DNA of 64,000 nt from the NCBI GenBank assembly GCA_965216745.1, contig OZ244191.1:496001-560000 (forward strand), given 5' to 3'. The notes beneath the pieces are model-generated. The model worked only from the letters and a program-made list of their open reading frames with translations. It searched no databases and was not told the DNA's origin. This document shows positions 16,835 through 24,991 of this stretch, one piece after another. Positions within the stretch are counted from its first letter, which is position 1. Every line of letters starts with the position of its first letter. A program made the translations under genes and the position numbers. This DNA is from G965216745 sp965216745 (GTDB taxonomy: Bacteria; Pseudomonadota; Alphaproteobacteria; Rickettsiales; Anaplasmataceae).

Positions 16835-18358
16835 TTAAAACTTATATTTCATTCCTACTAACAGAACATGTCCTTTGTTATCTAATTCGATGTTATTGGA
16901 TTCTAATTCCTTTATGGTTGCTGGAAGCGCACGACTTTGAGTTTCATCTGTGTCAAAATAGTGCCAAGCAATATAAGGACTAAACTTAGAATACTTAGAC
17001 TTAGAATCAGTGATTATCTTTGAAATATCAAAGTCAACCCCTAGTGATAAATGGCGCAGCTTAGATTCGATTGCTTTATAATCTAATAAATTAGCTTCAT
17101 CGTTGATAGCGCTGAAATTATGGCTTTGGAAGTAAGTAGCACTCATGTGCGCAGGCCCATAATAATAAGAAGCACCAACTGTCCAATAGTAAGATTTGTC
17201 AATATTGTATTCAACATCTTTTCTGTTTGAAAATTCAATACTCTTTGGTTGTCCAGAGTTGAACAAATTAGAATAAGATGCTGATAAAGCAAACTGTTCA
17301 TTTTCAATTTTCGCTCCAAATCCAACAGCTCTAAGATCATTGAATTTTAATCCTTTAGCATCATGTGGTGTACTAGGATCAGACAGTGTGGGAAATTTAT
17401 CCCCAAAATCACTTACTGCTGACTTTGCAAGCTCATATGTTACACTGTCTTTTAACGATGCTTCCCCTATTATTCCTACAGTGAAATTGAAATCTTCGAA
17501 TTTATTTTGAAACTTTAGACCTCCTGATACAACATTTTTATATAAGGGTAAATCATAATCAACAGTATCATCACCTGCATTAGATTGATCCGGTGTAAAG
17601 CTTAGACCCACAGATAATCCAGAAATTTCGGGAGAATAATAAGATGCTTTTACATTGTAGTCTAGATTAGAAATAAAGGAAGATTCCTTGAATGATGAAG
17701 AGTAATCGCTAAACAATCCAGGATTTACTATGAAGCGGTTTAGTGCAACATAAGATTTGTTTTTTGAAGCTTCAACTAGAGGGTGACCACCTTCCAAGTT
17801 GACATATTTATGCCACGCTTTAGAACCAATCCCACCATCAGTGGTTGCAACAGATGAAGCATCTAATTTCATTGTAGATTCTGGGCCATCATGGTTACCA
17901 AAGTACACATTACCGTAATCATGGGATTCTATGAACAAAGATCCTTTGATTGGATCAGAGATCGACATACCAAGGTCTTTAATTATAGTATCAATGTTAT
18001 AAGAATTGATAGGTATATCAATCATTGCACCATATTTTACGTCATCCCCAGCATAGCTTTCTAGCCTAATGCCGAAGTAACCAGAAAGACTCATTGAAGC
18101 TATTCCATCCCTGGAATAATCTTTCGAAAATTCACGATATACTAATTTTGGTGTTTGGCTTTTTTCAAGGAAATGATCTTGATTGAAACCAGCACCGTAA
18201 TAGAAGTCTAATGAACCACTAGCTAAAACTCTTGGAACACTTTTGTCAGATTCTTTAAGAACACCACCTTCCGCAGCGTGAGATGTACCAGCGAAAGGAG
18301 ATGGACCCATGGACAAAAGTGTGCAACAAGCTAAAGCTATAGAAAACTTTTTTATCAT
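16835..18358 (-). CDS. Outer-membrane beta-barrel porin
   Basis: 507 residues with a classical signal peptide (MIKKFSIALACCTLLSMG..., cleavage after about residue 28 at SHA/AEGG). The mature protein is made of alternating hydrophobic/polar strands with many Tyr, Gly and Ser, for example ASGSLDFYYGAGFN, VGFGAKIENEQFALSASYSN and YWTVGASYYYGPAHMSATYF, and ends LLVGMKYKF with the C-terminal Phe recognised by the BAM complex. SGYFGIRLES and GNVYFGNHDG resemble alphaproteobacterial general porins with an Arg-lined constriction. Pore selectivity cannot be read from the sequence. It has its own promoter, upstream direct repeats and a strong terminator, so it is a monocistronic, probably abundant protein. 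Confidence 0.85.
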   Translation of the reverse strand: MIKKFSIALACCTLLSMGPSPFAGTSHAAEGGVLKESDKSVPRVLASGSLDFYYGAGFNQDHFLEKSQTPKLVYREFSKDYSRDGIASMSLSGYFGIRLESYAGDDVKYGAMIDIPINSYNIDTIIKDLGMSISDPIKGSLFIESHDYGNVYFGNHDGPESTMKLDASSVATTDGGIGSKAWHKYVNLEGGHPLVEASKNKSYVALNRFIVNPGLFSDYSSSFKESSFISNLDYNVKASYYSPEISGLSVGLSFTPDQSNAGDDTVDYDLPLYKNVVSGGLKFQNKFEDFNFTVGIIGEASLKDSVTYELAKSAVSDFGDKFPTLSDPSTPHDAKGLKFNDLRAVGFGAKIENEQFALSASYSNLFNSGQPKSIEFSNRKDVEYNIDKSYYWTVGASYYYGPAHMSATYFQSHNFSAINDEANLLDYKAIESKLRHLSLGVDFDISKIITDSKSKYSKFSPYIAWHYFDTDETQSRALPATIKELESNNIELDNKGHVLLVGMKYKF

Positions 18359-18455
18359 ATTGCACCTATATTAAAAAATATAAAAATAACTAAGAAAAAA
18401 CCACGCCGTACAAGCCCGAACACAGTCTCACGTAACATTTACTAACCTCTGAGAC

Positions 18456-18483
18456 TCTATATTGCAACACTAAAGGTTGACAA
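18456..18483 (-). promoter_or_regulatory. Promoter of the porin gene
   Basis: Minus strand: TTGTCA (complement of 18478-18483), a 16-base spacer, TATAGA (complement of 18456-18461). It gives a leader of about 90 bases. A seven-pair inverted repeat, AGTCTCA/TGAGACT, lies in the leader at 18424-18457. Confidence 0.5.
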
Positions 18484-18523
18484 CGCAACACTTTTACCGC
18501 TCATGTTGCACTAAGGCAACACT
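18464..18523 (-). promoter_or_regulatory. Three AGTGTTGC direct repeats at the porin promoter
   Basis: Identical eight-base words at 18464-18471, 18485-18492 and 18516-18523, all in the same orientation and spaced 21 and 31 bases (about two and three helical turns). The first is in the promoter spacer, the second abuts the -35, the third overlaps the murE stop codon. The arrangement suggests an operator for a regulator bound on one DNA face; no regulator is identified. Confidence 0.5.
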
Positions 18524-19928
18524 AGAGGCAATCTAATATTATTTTCTTGTCATTAGATTCTATATATATATCATTTTTGATGAATAATTTATCTTCGTGA
18601 CCTTTCCCAGCAACCAAAAGCACGTTTCCTTTCTTGAGTCTGTTTAAACCTTCAATTATAGCTCTCCTTCTATTGGGAATTTCTATTGCTTGTTTTGCTG
18701 CTGTTAATATTTGTTTTCGTATTGTTGATGCGTCTTCTCCCCTTGGGTTGTCATCTGATATTATGACCTCATCTGCGTATTCGTATGCTATTTTGCCCAT
18801 TTCATATCTTTTCTTTTTATCTCTATTTCCGCCACAACCAAATACAATTATGATTTTATTGAAACCGTGCCATTTCAAAGAAAGTAGTGCATTTTTTAGT
18901 GCATCGGGTGTATGAGAATAGTCTATTACTACATTAGTTTCGTGTTTATTTACTAATTCCATTCTGCCCATTGGAGCATTTATGTATAAATCTTTTTCTT
19001 TTGGGATATCTCCACATGCTTTTATTAATCCTAAAGCGCATAGAATATTTTCTGCTTGAAATTTGCCAATTATTGGAAGTTCAATTTTGTATTTATGTCC
19101 AAAAGAACTTATTGTTAGGTTTTGTCCCAATAGGCTTGGCTGCTGTTTTAGTAATTTAACGTTTGCGTTACGAAAAATATCTTTAGTATAAGTTATTATT
19201 TCGCTCTGAAATATGTTTAATTCTCTATATTCTGGTATGTCTTGATTCAATATTGCTGTAGAATTTTTGCTTAACACTTGTTTGAAAAGCCTTTGTTTAG
19301 CTAAAAAATATCGTCTTAAATTACCATGATAGTCTAAATGATCATGTGAAAAATTAGTGAAAGCAGCAGCTTTGAATTTTACATTATCTAATCTTTTTTG
19401 ATGTATTCCATGACTAGAAGCTTCCATAGACAAACAATCTATATCATCATTTTTGGATTGTTCTAATAATCTATGTAGATCTTTTGCATCAGGTGTAGAA
19501 AGGCAGTCGTTATGATGATATATATGATTTTCATATCGCAACCCAAGAGTTCCTAGGCTTGCGGACTTTTTTCCCATGTTGGACCATATTTGTCTGCAAA
19601 ATTCTACAACAGAAGTTTTTCCGTTTGTGCCAGTAACGCATACAACATTTTCTGGTTGTTTTGTGTAAATTTTACTTACCAGTGAACTATAAAGCAAAGC
19701 TGGATCTTCGTGCATTAAAAGATTTTTTGTTTTCTTTAAATTTGTGTTCTTAGGTGCTATAACAGCAATTGCTCCTTTTTCCAATGCTAGATTTATAGAT
19801 TCTTGTGAGGCGTGAAATCTCAAGATTACTAAATCTCCAGTCTTTGTTTTTGATGGATTGGTTTGTATGTTGTCTATTTTTGATGAAAATGAAATTTCTG
19901 TGTTTTTGAATAAATCCGAAAATATCAT
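18522..19928 (-). CDS. murE: UDP-MurNAc-tripeptide ligase MurE
   Basis: MurE adds the third amino acid of the peptidoglycan stem peptide. ATP loop CVTGTNGKTSVVEFCRQ, CLSTPDAKDLHRLL, SMEASSHGIHQKRLDNVKF and the C-terminal FGCGGNRDKKKR are visible. The specificity motif reads SDDNPRGEDA: DNPR selects meso-diaminopimelate, giving a Gram-negative type wall. Length 468 is slightly short (about 490). It stands apart from murF and ftsI. Its stop codon overlaps the third repeat upstream of the porin promoter. Confidence 0.95.
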   Translation of the reverse strand: MIFSDLFKNTEISFSSKIDNIQTNPSKTKTGDLVILRFHASQESINLALEKGAIAVIAPKNTNLKKTKNLLMHEDPALLYSSLVSKIYTKQPENVVCVTGTNGKTSVVEFCRQIWSNMGKKSASLGTLGLRYENHIYHHNDCLSTPDAKDLHRLLEQSKNDDIDCLSMEASSHGIHQKRLDNVKFKAAAFTNFSHDHLDYHGNLRRYFLAKQRLFKQVLSKNSTAILNQDIPEYRELNIFQSEIITYTKDIFRNANVKLLKQQPSLLGQNLTISSFGHKYKIELPIIGKFQAENILCALGLIKACGDIPKEKDLYINAPMGRMELVNKHETNVVIDYSHTPDALKNALLSLKWHGFNKIIIVFGCGGNRDKKKRYEMGKIAYEYADEVIISDDNPRGEDASTIRKQILTAAKQAIEIPNRRRAIIEGLNRLKKGNVLLVAGKGHEDKLFIKNDIYIESNDKKIILDCL

Positions 19929-20519
19929 TTGATTTCCCTTTCTAAATAATTTTTGTTATTAGGTAATAATATAATTTGCTTTGATCTTTTTATACAATGC
20001 AAATATTTAATCTGATTTTTGATTTATGACATTATATATTTTTATTATTATTAATGTATGTATGTTTCTAGATTTATTTGTACAATGTGATTTCATTGTA
20101 TAGTGTGATTTCATTTTTATTTATTTTAAAAGTTTTCTAGCTTTTATATTGTATATGAGTTTTCGATTTTGCTATCTGTATAGTTTTTGAGTGTTTAAAA
20201 TTTTAATCTCACCTTAGACTTAGTATGTAAAAAATATATCGGATGATTTTTCTTGATTTTCACAAGAAATCCATTTTTGCTTCATGAATTAATGAATGTG
20301 TAGTATTATTAGCTTATAAATCGGGAATGAAGCTATGAATAAAGAATAATATATTACCACCTACTGGACTGGTAATATTTTCTATTGCTTATGTTCTTGC
20401 TTTTTTGTCATGTTTGTCTTTGCTGAGACAAATTATTTGTGTGTTAATTTTTTGTATTGTGTAGTATGATTTGATTTTAGTTAACAATATATATATTTGA
20501 TGTTTTTTATGGTGGTAAG
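19929..20519. other. Long intergenic region with possible small RNA
   Basis: 591 bases between murE (minus) and the first micro-lipoprotein (plus). It contains a near-duplicated GTGATTTCATT word (about 20088 and 20105), a GGA..TTTCTTG/CAAGAAATCC stem at about 20239-20274, a terminator-like hairpin at 20351-20382 and a second hairpin (TTTGTCT/AGACAAA, 20413-20432). Together they could mark a small RNA gene ending near 20385, but no promoter or known RNA family is recognisable. Confidence 0.35.
20351..20385 (+). terminator. Terminator-like hairpin in the murE upstream region
   Basis: ATATTACCA (20351-20359) pairs perfectly with TGGTAATAT (20370-20378), loop of ten, followed by TTTTCTATT. No plus-strand gene precedes it for several kilobases, so it may end an unannotated RNA. 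Confidence 0.4.
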
Positions 20520-20633
20520 ATGAAATTTTTTTTGTTTTTGTTTTTGTTTTTAAGTCTTTCTTGTTGTTCTTTCGATAGCGAAAGAGATGCTGGAACTGGC
20601 ATTCAGTCTTTTCAACAACGAAATCCTCAATAA
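20520..20633 (+). CDS. Micro-lipoprotein, first of a tandem pair
   Basis: 37 codons: M-K, then alternating Phe/Leu (FFLFLFLFL), then LSLSCCS, then a short polar tail SFDSERDAGTGIQSFQQ ending RNPQ. This has the three parts of a bacterial lipoprotein signal: basic start, hydrophobic core, lipobox with Cys at 15 or 16. After processing only about 22 residues would remain on the lipid anchor. The 20 bases before the ATG (TTTTTTATGGTG-GTAAG) are nearly the same as those before the second copy at 20845, and the tails share an RD.G...Q..Q pattern, so the two are probably paralogues. Not recognised; too small for domain assignment. Confidence 0.55.
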   Translation: MKFFLFLFLFLSLSCCSFDSERDAGTGIQSFQQRNPQ

Positions 20634-20673
20634 CTGATTTTTTCAGATGTAATATCTCTTATATATATCGAAC

Positions 20674-20742
20674 AATACGCATATAATAAAAATATAACTA
20701 AATTTTAGTTTTGTATAATGTGTATTTTTTGTCATGCGTATT
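20674..20742 (+). promoter_or_regulatory. Nested inverted repeats between the micro-lipoproteins
   Basis: AATACGCAT (20674-20682) and its exact complement ATGCGTATT (20734-20742) flank 51 bases that themselves contain the small hairpin AACTAA-ATT-TTAGTT (about 20696-20710). It may fold as a branched structure in the intercistronic RNA, or serve as an operator for the second gene. Confidence 0.35.
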
Positions 20743-20844
20743 GATTTATTGAGTAAAAAATGTTTTCTTATTGTCAAGCTTTGGACTATTCTTAGACATT
20801 AATAGGTTATAGTTCTCTTTTTGAAGATTTTTTATGGTGTTACG

Positions 20845-20964
20845 ATGAGATTTATATTACTTTTAATTCTGTTTTTTGGTCTATCTGGTTGTTTCCCGAT
20901 TTCTGGCAATGACAGAGACCCTGGTCTTAGAAGTCCATGTGTTCCACAAAGAGGAGCTCAATAA
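20845..20964 (+). CDS. Micro-lipoprotein, second of a tandem pair
   Basis: 39 codons beginning MRFILLLILFFGLSGCFPIS, a textbook lipoprotein signal with lipobox LSGC (Cys16), followed by a polar 23-residue tail (GNDRDPGLRSPCVPQRGAQ). The leader TTTTTTATGGTG-TTACG matches that of the copy at 20520. Its TAA overlaps the ATG of the aminotransferase by one base, and the Shine-Dalgarno AGGAG of that gene lies in its last codons, so translation is probably coupled. It is expected in the inner or outer membrane; its function is unknown. Confidence 0.6.
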   Translation: MRFILLLILFFGLSGCFPISGNDRDPGLRSPCVPQRGAQ

Positions 20965-22160
20965 TGCAAGTTTCTGAATTAATTAGTCGTCTATCTCCTT
21001 CTCCTACAATAGCTATTGCTGACCAGGCCAGAAACATGATTAAATCTGGTGTTGATGTTATATCTTTGGGTTTGGGGGAGCCAGATTTTGATACTCCTGA
21101 GCACATAATTGAATCTGCCTATAATGCAATGAAGGCTGGTGCTACTCGTTACACTGCTGTGGGAGGCACTATTGAGCTCAAAGATGCAATAGTCTCAAAA
21201 TTCAAGCGTGATAATAATATTATTTACTCTCGTGAAGAAATTATAGTTAGCACTGGTGCTAAGCAAGTTCTTTATAACGTTTTGATGGCTACTATTAATC
21301 CTGGAGATGAAGTTATTTTACCTGCGCCTTACTGGGTATCATATTATGACATGGTTACTTTATGTGGTGGTATTCCTGTTATTGTTGATTGCGGTGCTGA
21401 CTTTATTCTTAAGCCTCAAGCATTGAAAGATGCGATTACTGAGAAGACTAAGTGGCTGATTTTTAATTCACCAAATAATCCTTCTGGTGTTGTTTATTCA
21501 AAATCTAATGTTCAAGACATAGTCAATGTCTTATCTGATTTTAAGAATGTTTCTGTTTTATGTGATGATATATACGAACATTTAAGATATGATGATGTTC
21601 CTTTTTACAATCCACTAATGCTTGATGTAGATTTGAAGGATCGTTGTTTTGTTGTGAACGGTGTTTCAAAATCTTATTCAATGACTGGATGGAGGCTTGG
21701 ATATGGAGCAGGTCCATCATTTATTGTATCTGCAATGTGTAAATTGCAATCTCAAAGCACATCCTGCGCTAGCTCGGTTTCACAATCTGCTGCCCTTTAT
21801 GCTTTGAATGGAGATCATTCATTTTTGATAGAAAGAAATGACATATTTAAGCGTAGAAGAGACAATGTTGTTTCTTTTTTGAACAAATGTCCCGGAATTC
21901 ACTGTAGGACCCCTGGTGGGGCTTTCTATGTTTTTGCCTCCTGTGAAAATCTTATAGGAAAGAAAACCTCAAAGGGGAAAATAATCAAGACAGACGAAGA
22001 CTTTGTTTCTTATCTCCTATCTGAATATAGAGTTTCTGCCGTTCATGGTTCTGCTTTTGGTAAAGCTGGTCATTTTAGAATATCTTATGCCACATCTGAT
22101 GAATTGTTAGCTGAGGCTTGTGAACGTATAAGTAAGGCATGCACAGAATTATCGGAATAG
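20964..22160 (+). CDS. PLP-dependent aspartate aminotransferase
   Basis: Class I/II aminotransferase of the alphaproteobacterial AspC/AatA type (aspartate, possibly also prephenate, as substrate). Visible: LGLGEPDFDTPEHI, ATRYTAVGGTIELKDAI, STGAKQVLYN, LPAPYWVSYYDM, FNSPNNPSGVVYS, and the PLP lysine in GVSKSYSMTGWRLGYGAG; the C-terminal Arg for the substrate carboxylate is in HFRISYATSDE. The frame opens at 20937, but the ATG at 20964 has AGGAG eight bases upstream and begins MQVSELISRLSPSPT like its relatives, giving 398 residues. It overlaps ruvC by 22 bases. Confidence 0.92.
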   Translation: MQVSELISRLSPSPTIAIADQARNMIKSGVDVISLGLGEPDFDTPEHIIESAYNAMKAGATRYTAVGGTIELKDAIVSKFKRDNNIIYSREEIIVSTGAKQVLYNVLMATINPGDEVILPAPYWVSYYDMVTLCGGIPVIVDCGADFILKPQALKDAITEKTKWLIFNSPNNPSGVVYSKSNVQDIVNVLSDFKNVSVLCDDIYEHLRYDDVPFYNPLMLDVDLKDRCFVVNGVSKSYSMTGWRLGYGAGPSFIVSAMCKLQSQSTSCASSVSQSAALYALNGDHSFLIERNDIFKRRRDNVVSFLNKCPGIHCRTPGGAFYVFASCENLIGKKTSKGKIIKTDEDFVSYLLSEYRVSAVHGSAFGKAGHFRISYATSDELLAEACERISKACTELSE

Positions 22161-22624
22161 ATCCTGGTCTTTCGGTTACTGGTTGGGCCGTTGTTGATAA
22201 AGATGACCAAGACAACCTTTGCCTAATAGACAAAGGTTTTGTTTCTACTAAAAAAAATGATTCTATTTCTTCAAGGCTCTTATCAATCAATTCCATACTT
22301 AATTCTGTTATTGAAAAATATAATCCATCTGCTGCATCATTAGAAAAGGTTTTTGTTAATAACAACGCTCTGTCTTCAATGTTATTATGTTATGCTCGTG
22401 GTGCAATAATTCTTACTCTTTCTATAAGAAGGATAAATTTATTAGAATTTTCCCCTAATCAAGTCAAAATGTCCATAACTGGTTTTGGGCATTCTGATAA
22501 ATCGCAGATTAGAAAGATGTTGAGTGTGAGTGTTTCAAATTACGATAGTTTCATGATACAGAAAGACGATGAATCAGATGCAATTGCTATTGCAGTTTGT
22601 GGTCTTGTGCAAAATTTTGTTTAA
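22139..22624 (+). CDS. ruvC: Holliday-junction endonuclease RuvC
   Basis: RuvC resolves four-way DNA junctions moved by RuvAB. The acidic metal ligands are in IIGIDPGLSVTGWAVV (Asp8), SLEKVFVNNNALS (Glu) and KDDESDAIAIAVC (two Asp). Length 161 is normal. Its start lies inside the aminotransferase, an overlap of 22 bases, and its 3' end overlaps the convergent ccmC by 38 bases. ruvA and ruvB are not next to it. Confidence 0.93.
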   Translation: MHRIIGIDPGLSVTGWAVVDKDDQDNLCLIDKGFVSTKKNDSISSRLLSINSILNSVIEKYNPSAASLEKVFVNNNALSSMLLCYARGAIILTLSIRRINLLEFSPNQVKMSITGFGHSDKSQIRKMLSVSVSNYDSFMIQKDDESDAIAIAVCGLVQNFV

Positions 22625-23258
22625 TCCTTTTGTGATTTTTTCTTGCTTGTATAATGAATATATAAATCGAAAATAACACAGAACTGCTTAGAATTATTAA
22701 CAATGGTGTTAACATTGTGTTATCTATATTTATTCCATTATTTATGCTAACGCTTGCAGGTTGATGGAGTGTTGTCCATATTTCTACTGAGAATTTTATT
22801 ATAGGTATATTAATTAATCCAACAATGTTCAATAAAGCAGCGGCTTGTGATTCTTTGTTTTCTTCATTCCATACAGCTATATAACCAAGGTACAAGAAAC
22901 AAAGTATTAGCATAGAAGTCAGTCTTGCGTCCCATACCCACCATGTATTCCATGTTTGCTTACCCCATATGCTACCAGTAAGCAAGCATATTACAGTGAA
23001 GCATAGGCCAATGTTTGAACAAGATCTTGCGTATATATTATATGTATTGTTTCGTAGAAACAAAAATATAAAATTGAAAGCTCCCATTATAGCGTAAATT
23101 GAGATAGACATCCATGCAGAAGGAACGTGAACATACATTATTCTTACAAACTCTCCTTGCAGTGAGTCTGGTGGGGAATTGAACAATGCAAAATATAGTC
23201 CGGTAAAATATAATGAAAGCGATATTAATAACAGTAGGTTAATTTGCTTCGTTATCAT
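22587..23258 (-). CDS. ccmC: Cytochrome c maturation haem-handling protein CcmC
   Basis: CcmC is the inner-membrane protein that presents haem to CcmE in system I cytochrome c maturation. The tryptophan-rich periplasmic motif WGKQTWNTWWVWDARLTS is unmistakable, and the two haem-axial histidines are in YVHVPSAWMS and WTTLHQPASV. About six hydrophobic segments; length 223 is slightly short. The start overlaps the end of gatA by 20 bases on the same strand, so it is co-transcribed behind gatA. Implies c-type cytochromes and an aerobic chain. Confidence 0.94.
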   Translation of the reverse strand: MITKQINLLLLISLSLYFTGLYFALFNSPPDSLQGEFVRIMYVHVPSAWMSISIYAIMGAFNFIFLFLRNNTYNIYARSCSNIGLCFTVICLLTGSIWGKQTWNTWWVWDARLTSMLILCFLYLGYIAVWNEENKESQAAALLNIVGLINIPIIKFSVEIWTTLHQPASVSINNGINIDNTMLTPLLIILSSSVLFSIYIFIIQARKNHKRIKQNFAQDHKLQ

Positions 23259-24708
23259 TTATTTTGATGATGTGCTCTAATGCCAAAGAAAATTGAAACA
23301 TTTCATTTTCACGAAATCTATTTGCTATCACTTGCGTCCCTACAGGTAAGGAATCTTGAGTCTGCTGGGGTGAGGGAATGGATATACATGGCAGTCCAGC
23401 CAAGCTTGATGGTACTGTTAATATATCGTTAGAATATGATTTTTCCTTAGACAACGCTTTTTCTATTGAAAATGGTTCATTTGGGGTTGTAGGTGAAATG
23501 ATAAGGTCTATATTTTTAAATACTTCATTAAATTTATATTTCAACTCTTCTCGTATTAACGTTGCTTTGTGGTAGAATTTCCCAGAAAACTCCGATGATA
23601 AAACATAATTTCCCATCAATATTCTCTCTTTGACCTCTTGGCCAAATCCATGAGATCTTGTCAATCTATATGTGCTTTCTGGTGTTTTGGCATCTATTCG
23701 ATTTCCATATCTTATTCCATCATAACGCGCAAGATTTGAGGATGCTTCCGCGGAAGATATTATATAATAAGCGGCAAGAAATGTTTCCATATTGTTGAAT
23801 TTCACTTCTATTAGCTCAGCTCCATATTTAGTTAACAATTTTTGAGTTTTTTTAAAGGATGATTCAATACAGCTTTGTACTTGGAAATCATCTTGAACTA
23901 ACACTCCCACTTTCTTCCCTTTCAAGCTATCTAGAGCCATTTGAATGTTTAGGTTAACATCAAAATTTTGATTTTGAGAGGAAGTTAAATCTTTTGGGCT
24001 GTATCCGGACATGCATTGAAGAGTTACTGCAGCGTCATGGACTGATCTTGCGAAAACCCCAGCTTGATCTAATGAACTTGCGAAAGCTATCATTCCCCAT
24101 CTAGGGCACCTCCCATAAGTAGGCTTCACTCCAATCAATCCACAGAATGCAGCAGGTTGTCTTACTGATCCTCCAGTGTCACTTCCTATTGAGATTGTAC
24201 ATAGGTTTGCTGCAACTGCAGCTGCAGATCCTCCAGAAGATCCTCCTGGAACTAACTTTGACTCCACTCGGCATGGATTTACTACGGGTCCATAAAAGCT
24301 ATTAGTCGAAGCGGAGCCCATGCTAAATTCATCCATGTTGAGCTTGCCAAGAGATATCATTCCAGCATTATTTAATCTTTCTGTTACGACAGATTCGTAA
24401 TTTGGTATAAAGCCTTTTAATATCTTAGAGCATGCGTTTGTTTCTACTCCATTAGTACAAAACATGTTCTTTATCCCTAGAGGAACGCCTTCAAGAAGAC
24501 CTATTGATTTATTCTGTGAGATCTTTATATCAAGACTCTTAGCTTTCTGAATTGCGTTGTCGAATGTTGTTGTAACAAATGCGTTGATTTTAGAGTTTTG
24601 TAGCTCTATCATTTTTATATGATCAGTTATTAGCTGTAATGCGGAGAATTGTCTGTTTACCAATCCTTCGTGTATTTCTTGTGCGGTCAAACTAGTTAGT
24701 TGCTTCAT
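23239..24708 (-). CDS. gatA: Glutamyl-tRNA(Gln) amidotransferase subunit A
   Basis: GatA is the glutaminase of the GatCAB complex that converts Glu-tRNA-Gln or Asp-tRNA-Asn to the amide form. The amidase Ser-cisSer-Lys triad is seen in PLGIKNMFCTNG (Lys), PGGSSGGSAAAVA and SIGSDTGGSVRQPAAFCG (nucleophile Ser region). Length 489 is normal. Neither gatC nor gatB is adjacent, so the complex is encoded at scattered sites. Confidence 0.95.
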   Translation of the reverse strand: MKQLTSLTAQEIHEGLVNRQFSALQLITDHIKMIELQNSKINAFVTTTFDNAIQKAKSLDIKISQNKSIGLLEGVPLGIKNMFCTNGVETNACSKILKGFIPNYESVVTERLNNAGMISLGKLNMDEFSMGSASTNSFYGPVVNPCRVESKLVPGGSSGGSAAAVAANLCTISIGSDTGGSVRQPAAFCGLIGVKPTYGRCPRWGMIAFASSLDQAGVFARSVHDAAVTLQCMSGYSPKDLTSSQNQNFDVNLNIQMALDSLKGKKVGVLVQDDFQVQSCIESSFKKTQKLLTKYGAELIEVKFNNMETFLAAYYIISSAEASSNLARYDGIRYGNRIDAKTPESTYRLTRSHGFGQEVKERILMGNYVLSSEFSGKFYHKATLIREELKYKFNEVFKNIDLIISPTTPNEPFSIEKALSKEKSYSNDILTVPSSLAGLPCISIPSPQQTQDSLPVGTQVIANRFRENEMFQFSLALEHIIKINDNEAN

Positions 24709-24770
24709 ATCAGATTTAGTTTAAAGATAAATTTGGAATAATAATAGACGAAAAGAATTATTAAAACAAG

Positions 24771-24920
24771 ATGCTGGAGAGCATGGAAATTGCTGAAATA
24801 TTTCAACAATGTATTCGAGCAAAAGAGAATGAAATAAAAAGTATTTTCTATGCGAAATTTTGTTTAATTGCTCAAGCAATTCAGTTCGTTAGCATCAGAT
24901 ACATATCTTTATTTATTTGA
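24771..24920 (+). CDS. Unrecognised 49-residue reading frame
   Basis: Starts MLESMEIAEIFQQCIRAKEN, ending with a hydrophobic RYISLFI. It fills most of the 283-base gap between gatA and hpf and is less AT-rich than the surrounding spacer, which is the only argument for coding. No ribosome site or homology is apparent; it could be a remnant of a decayed gene. Confidence 0.2.
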   Translation: MLESMEIAEIFQQCIRAKENEIKSIFYAKFCLIAQAIQFVSIRYISLFI

Positions 24921-24991
24921 CTATATTCCAAGATAATTGTTTGTTTTTGATTTATTTGATTCATCCAATTTTGTCTATGTTTTTTTTAATC

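Noticed and set aside
22214..22238. AACCTTTG/CAAAGGTT hairpin in ruvC
   Set aside because: Eight pairs inside coding sequence; chance level.
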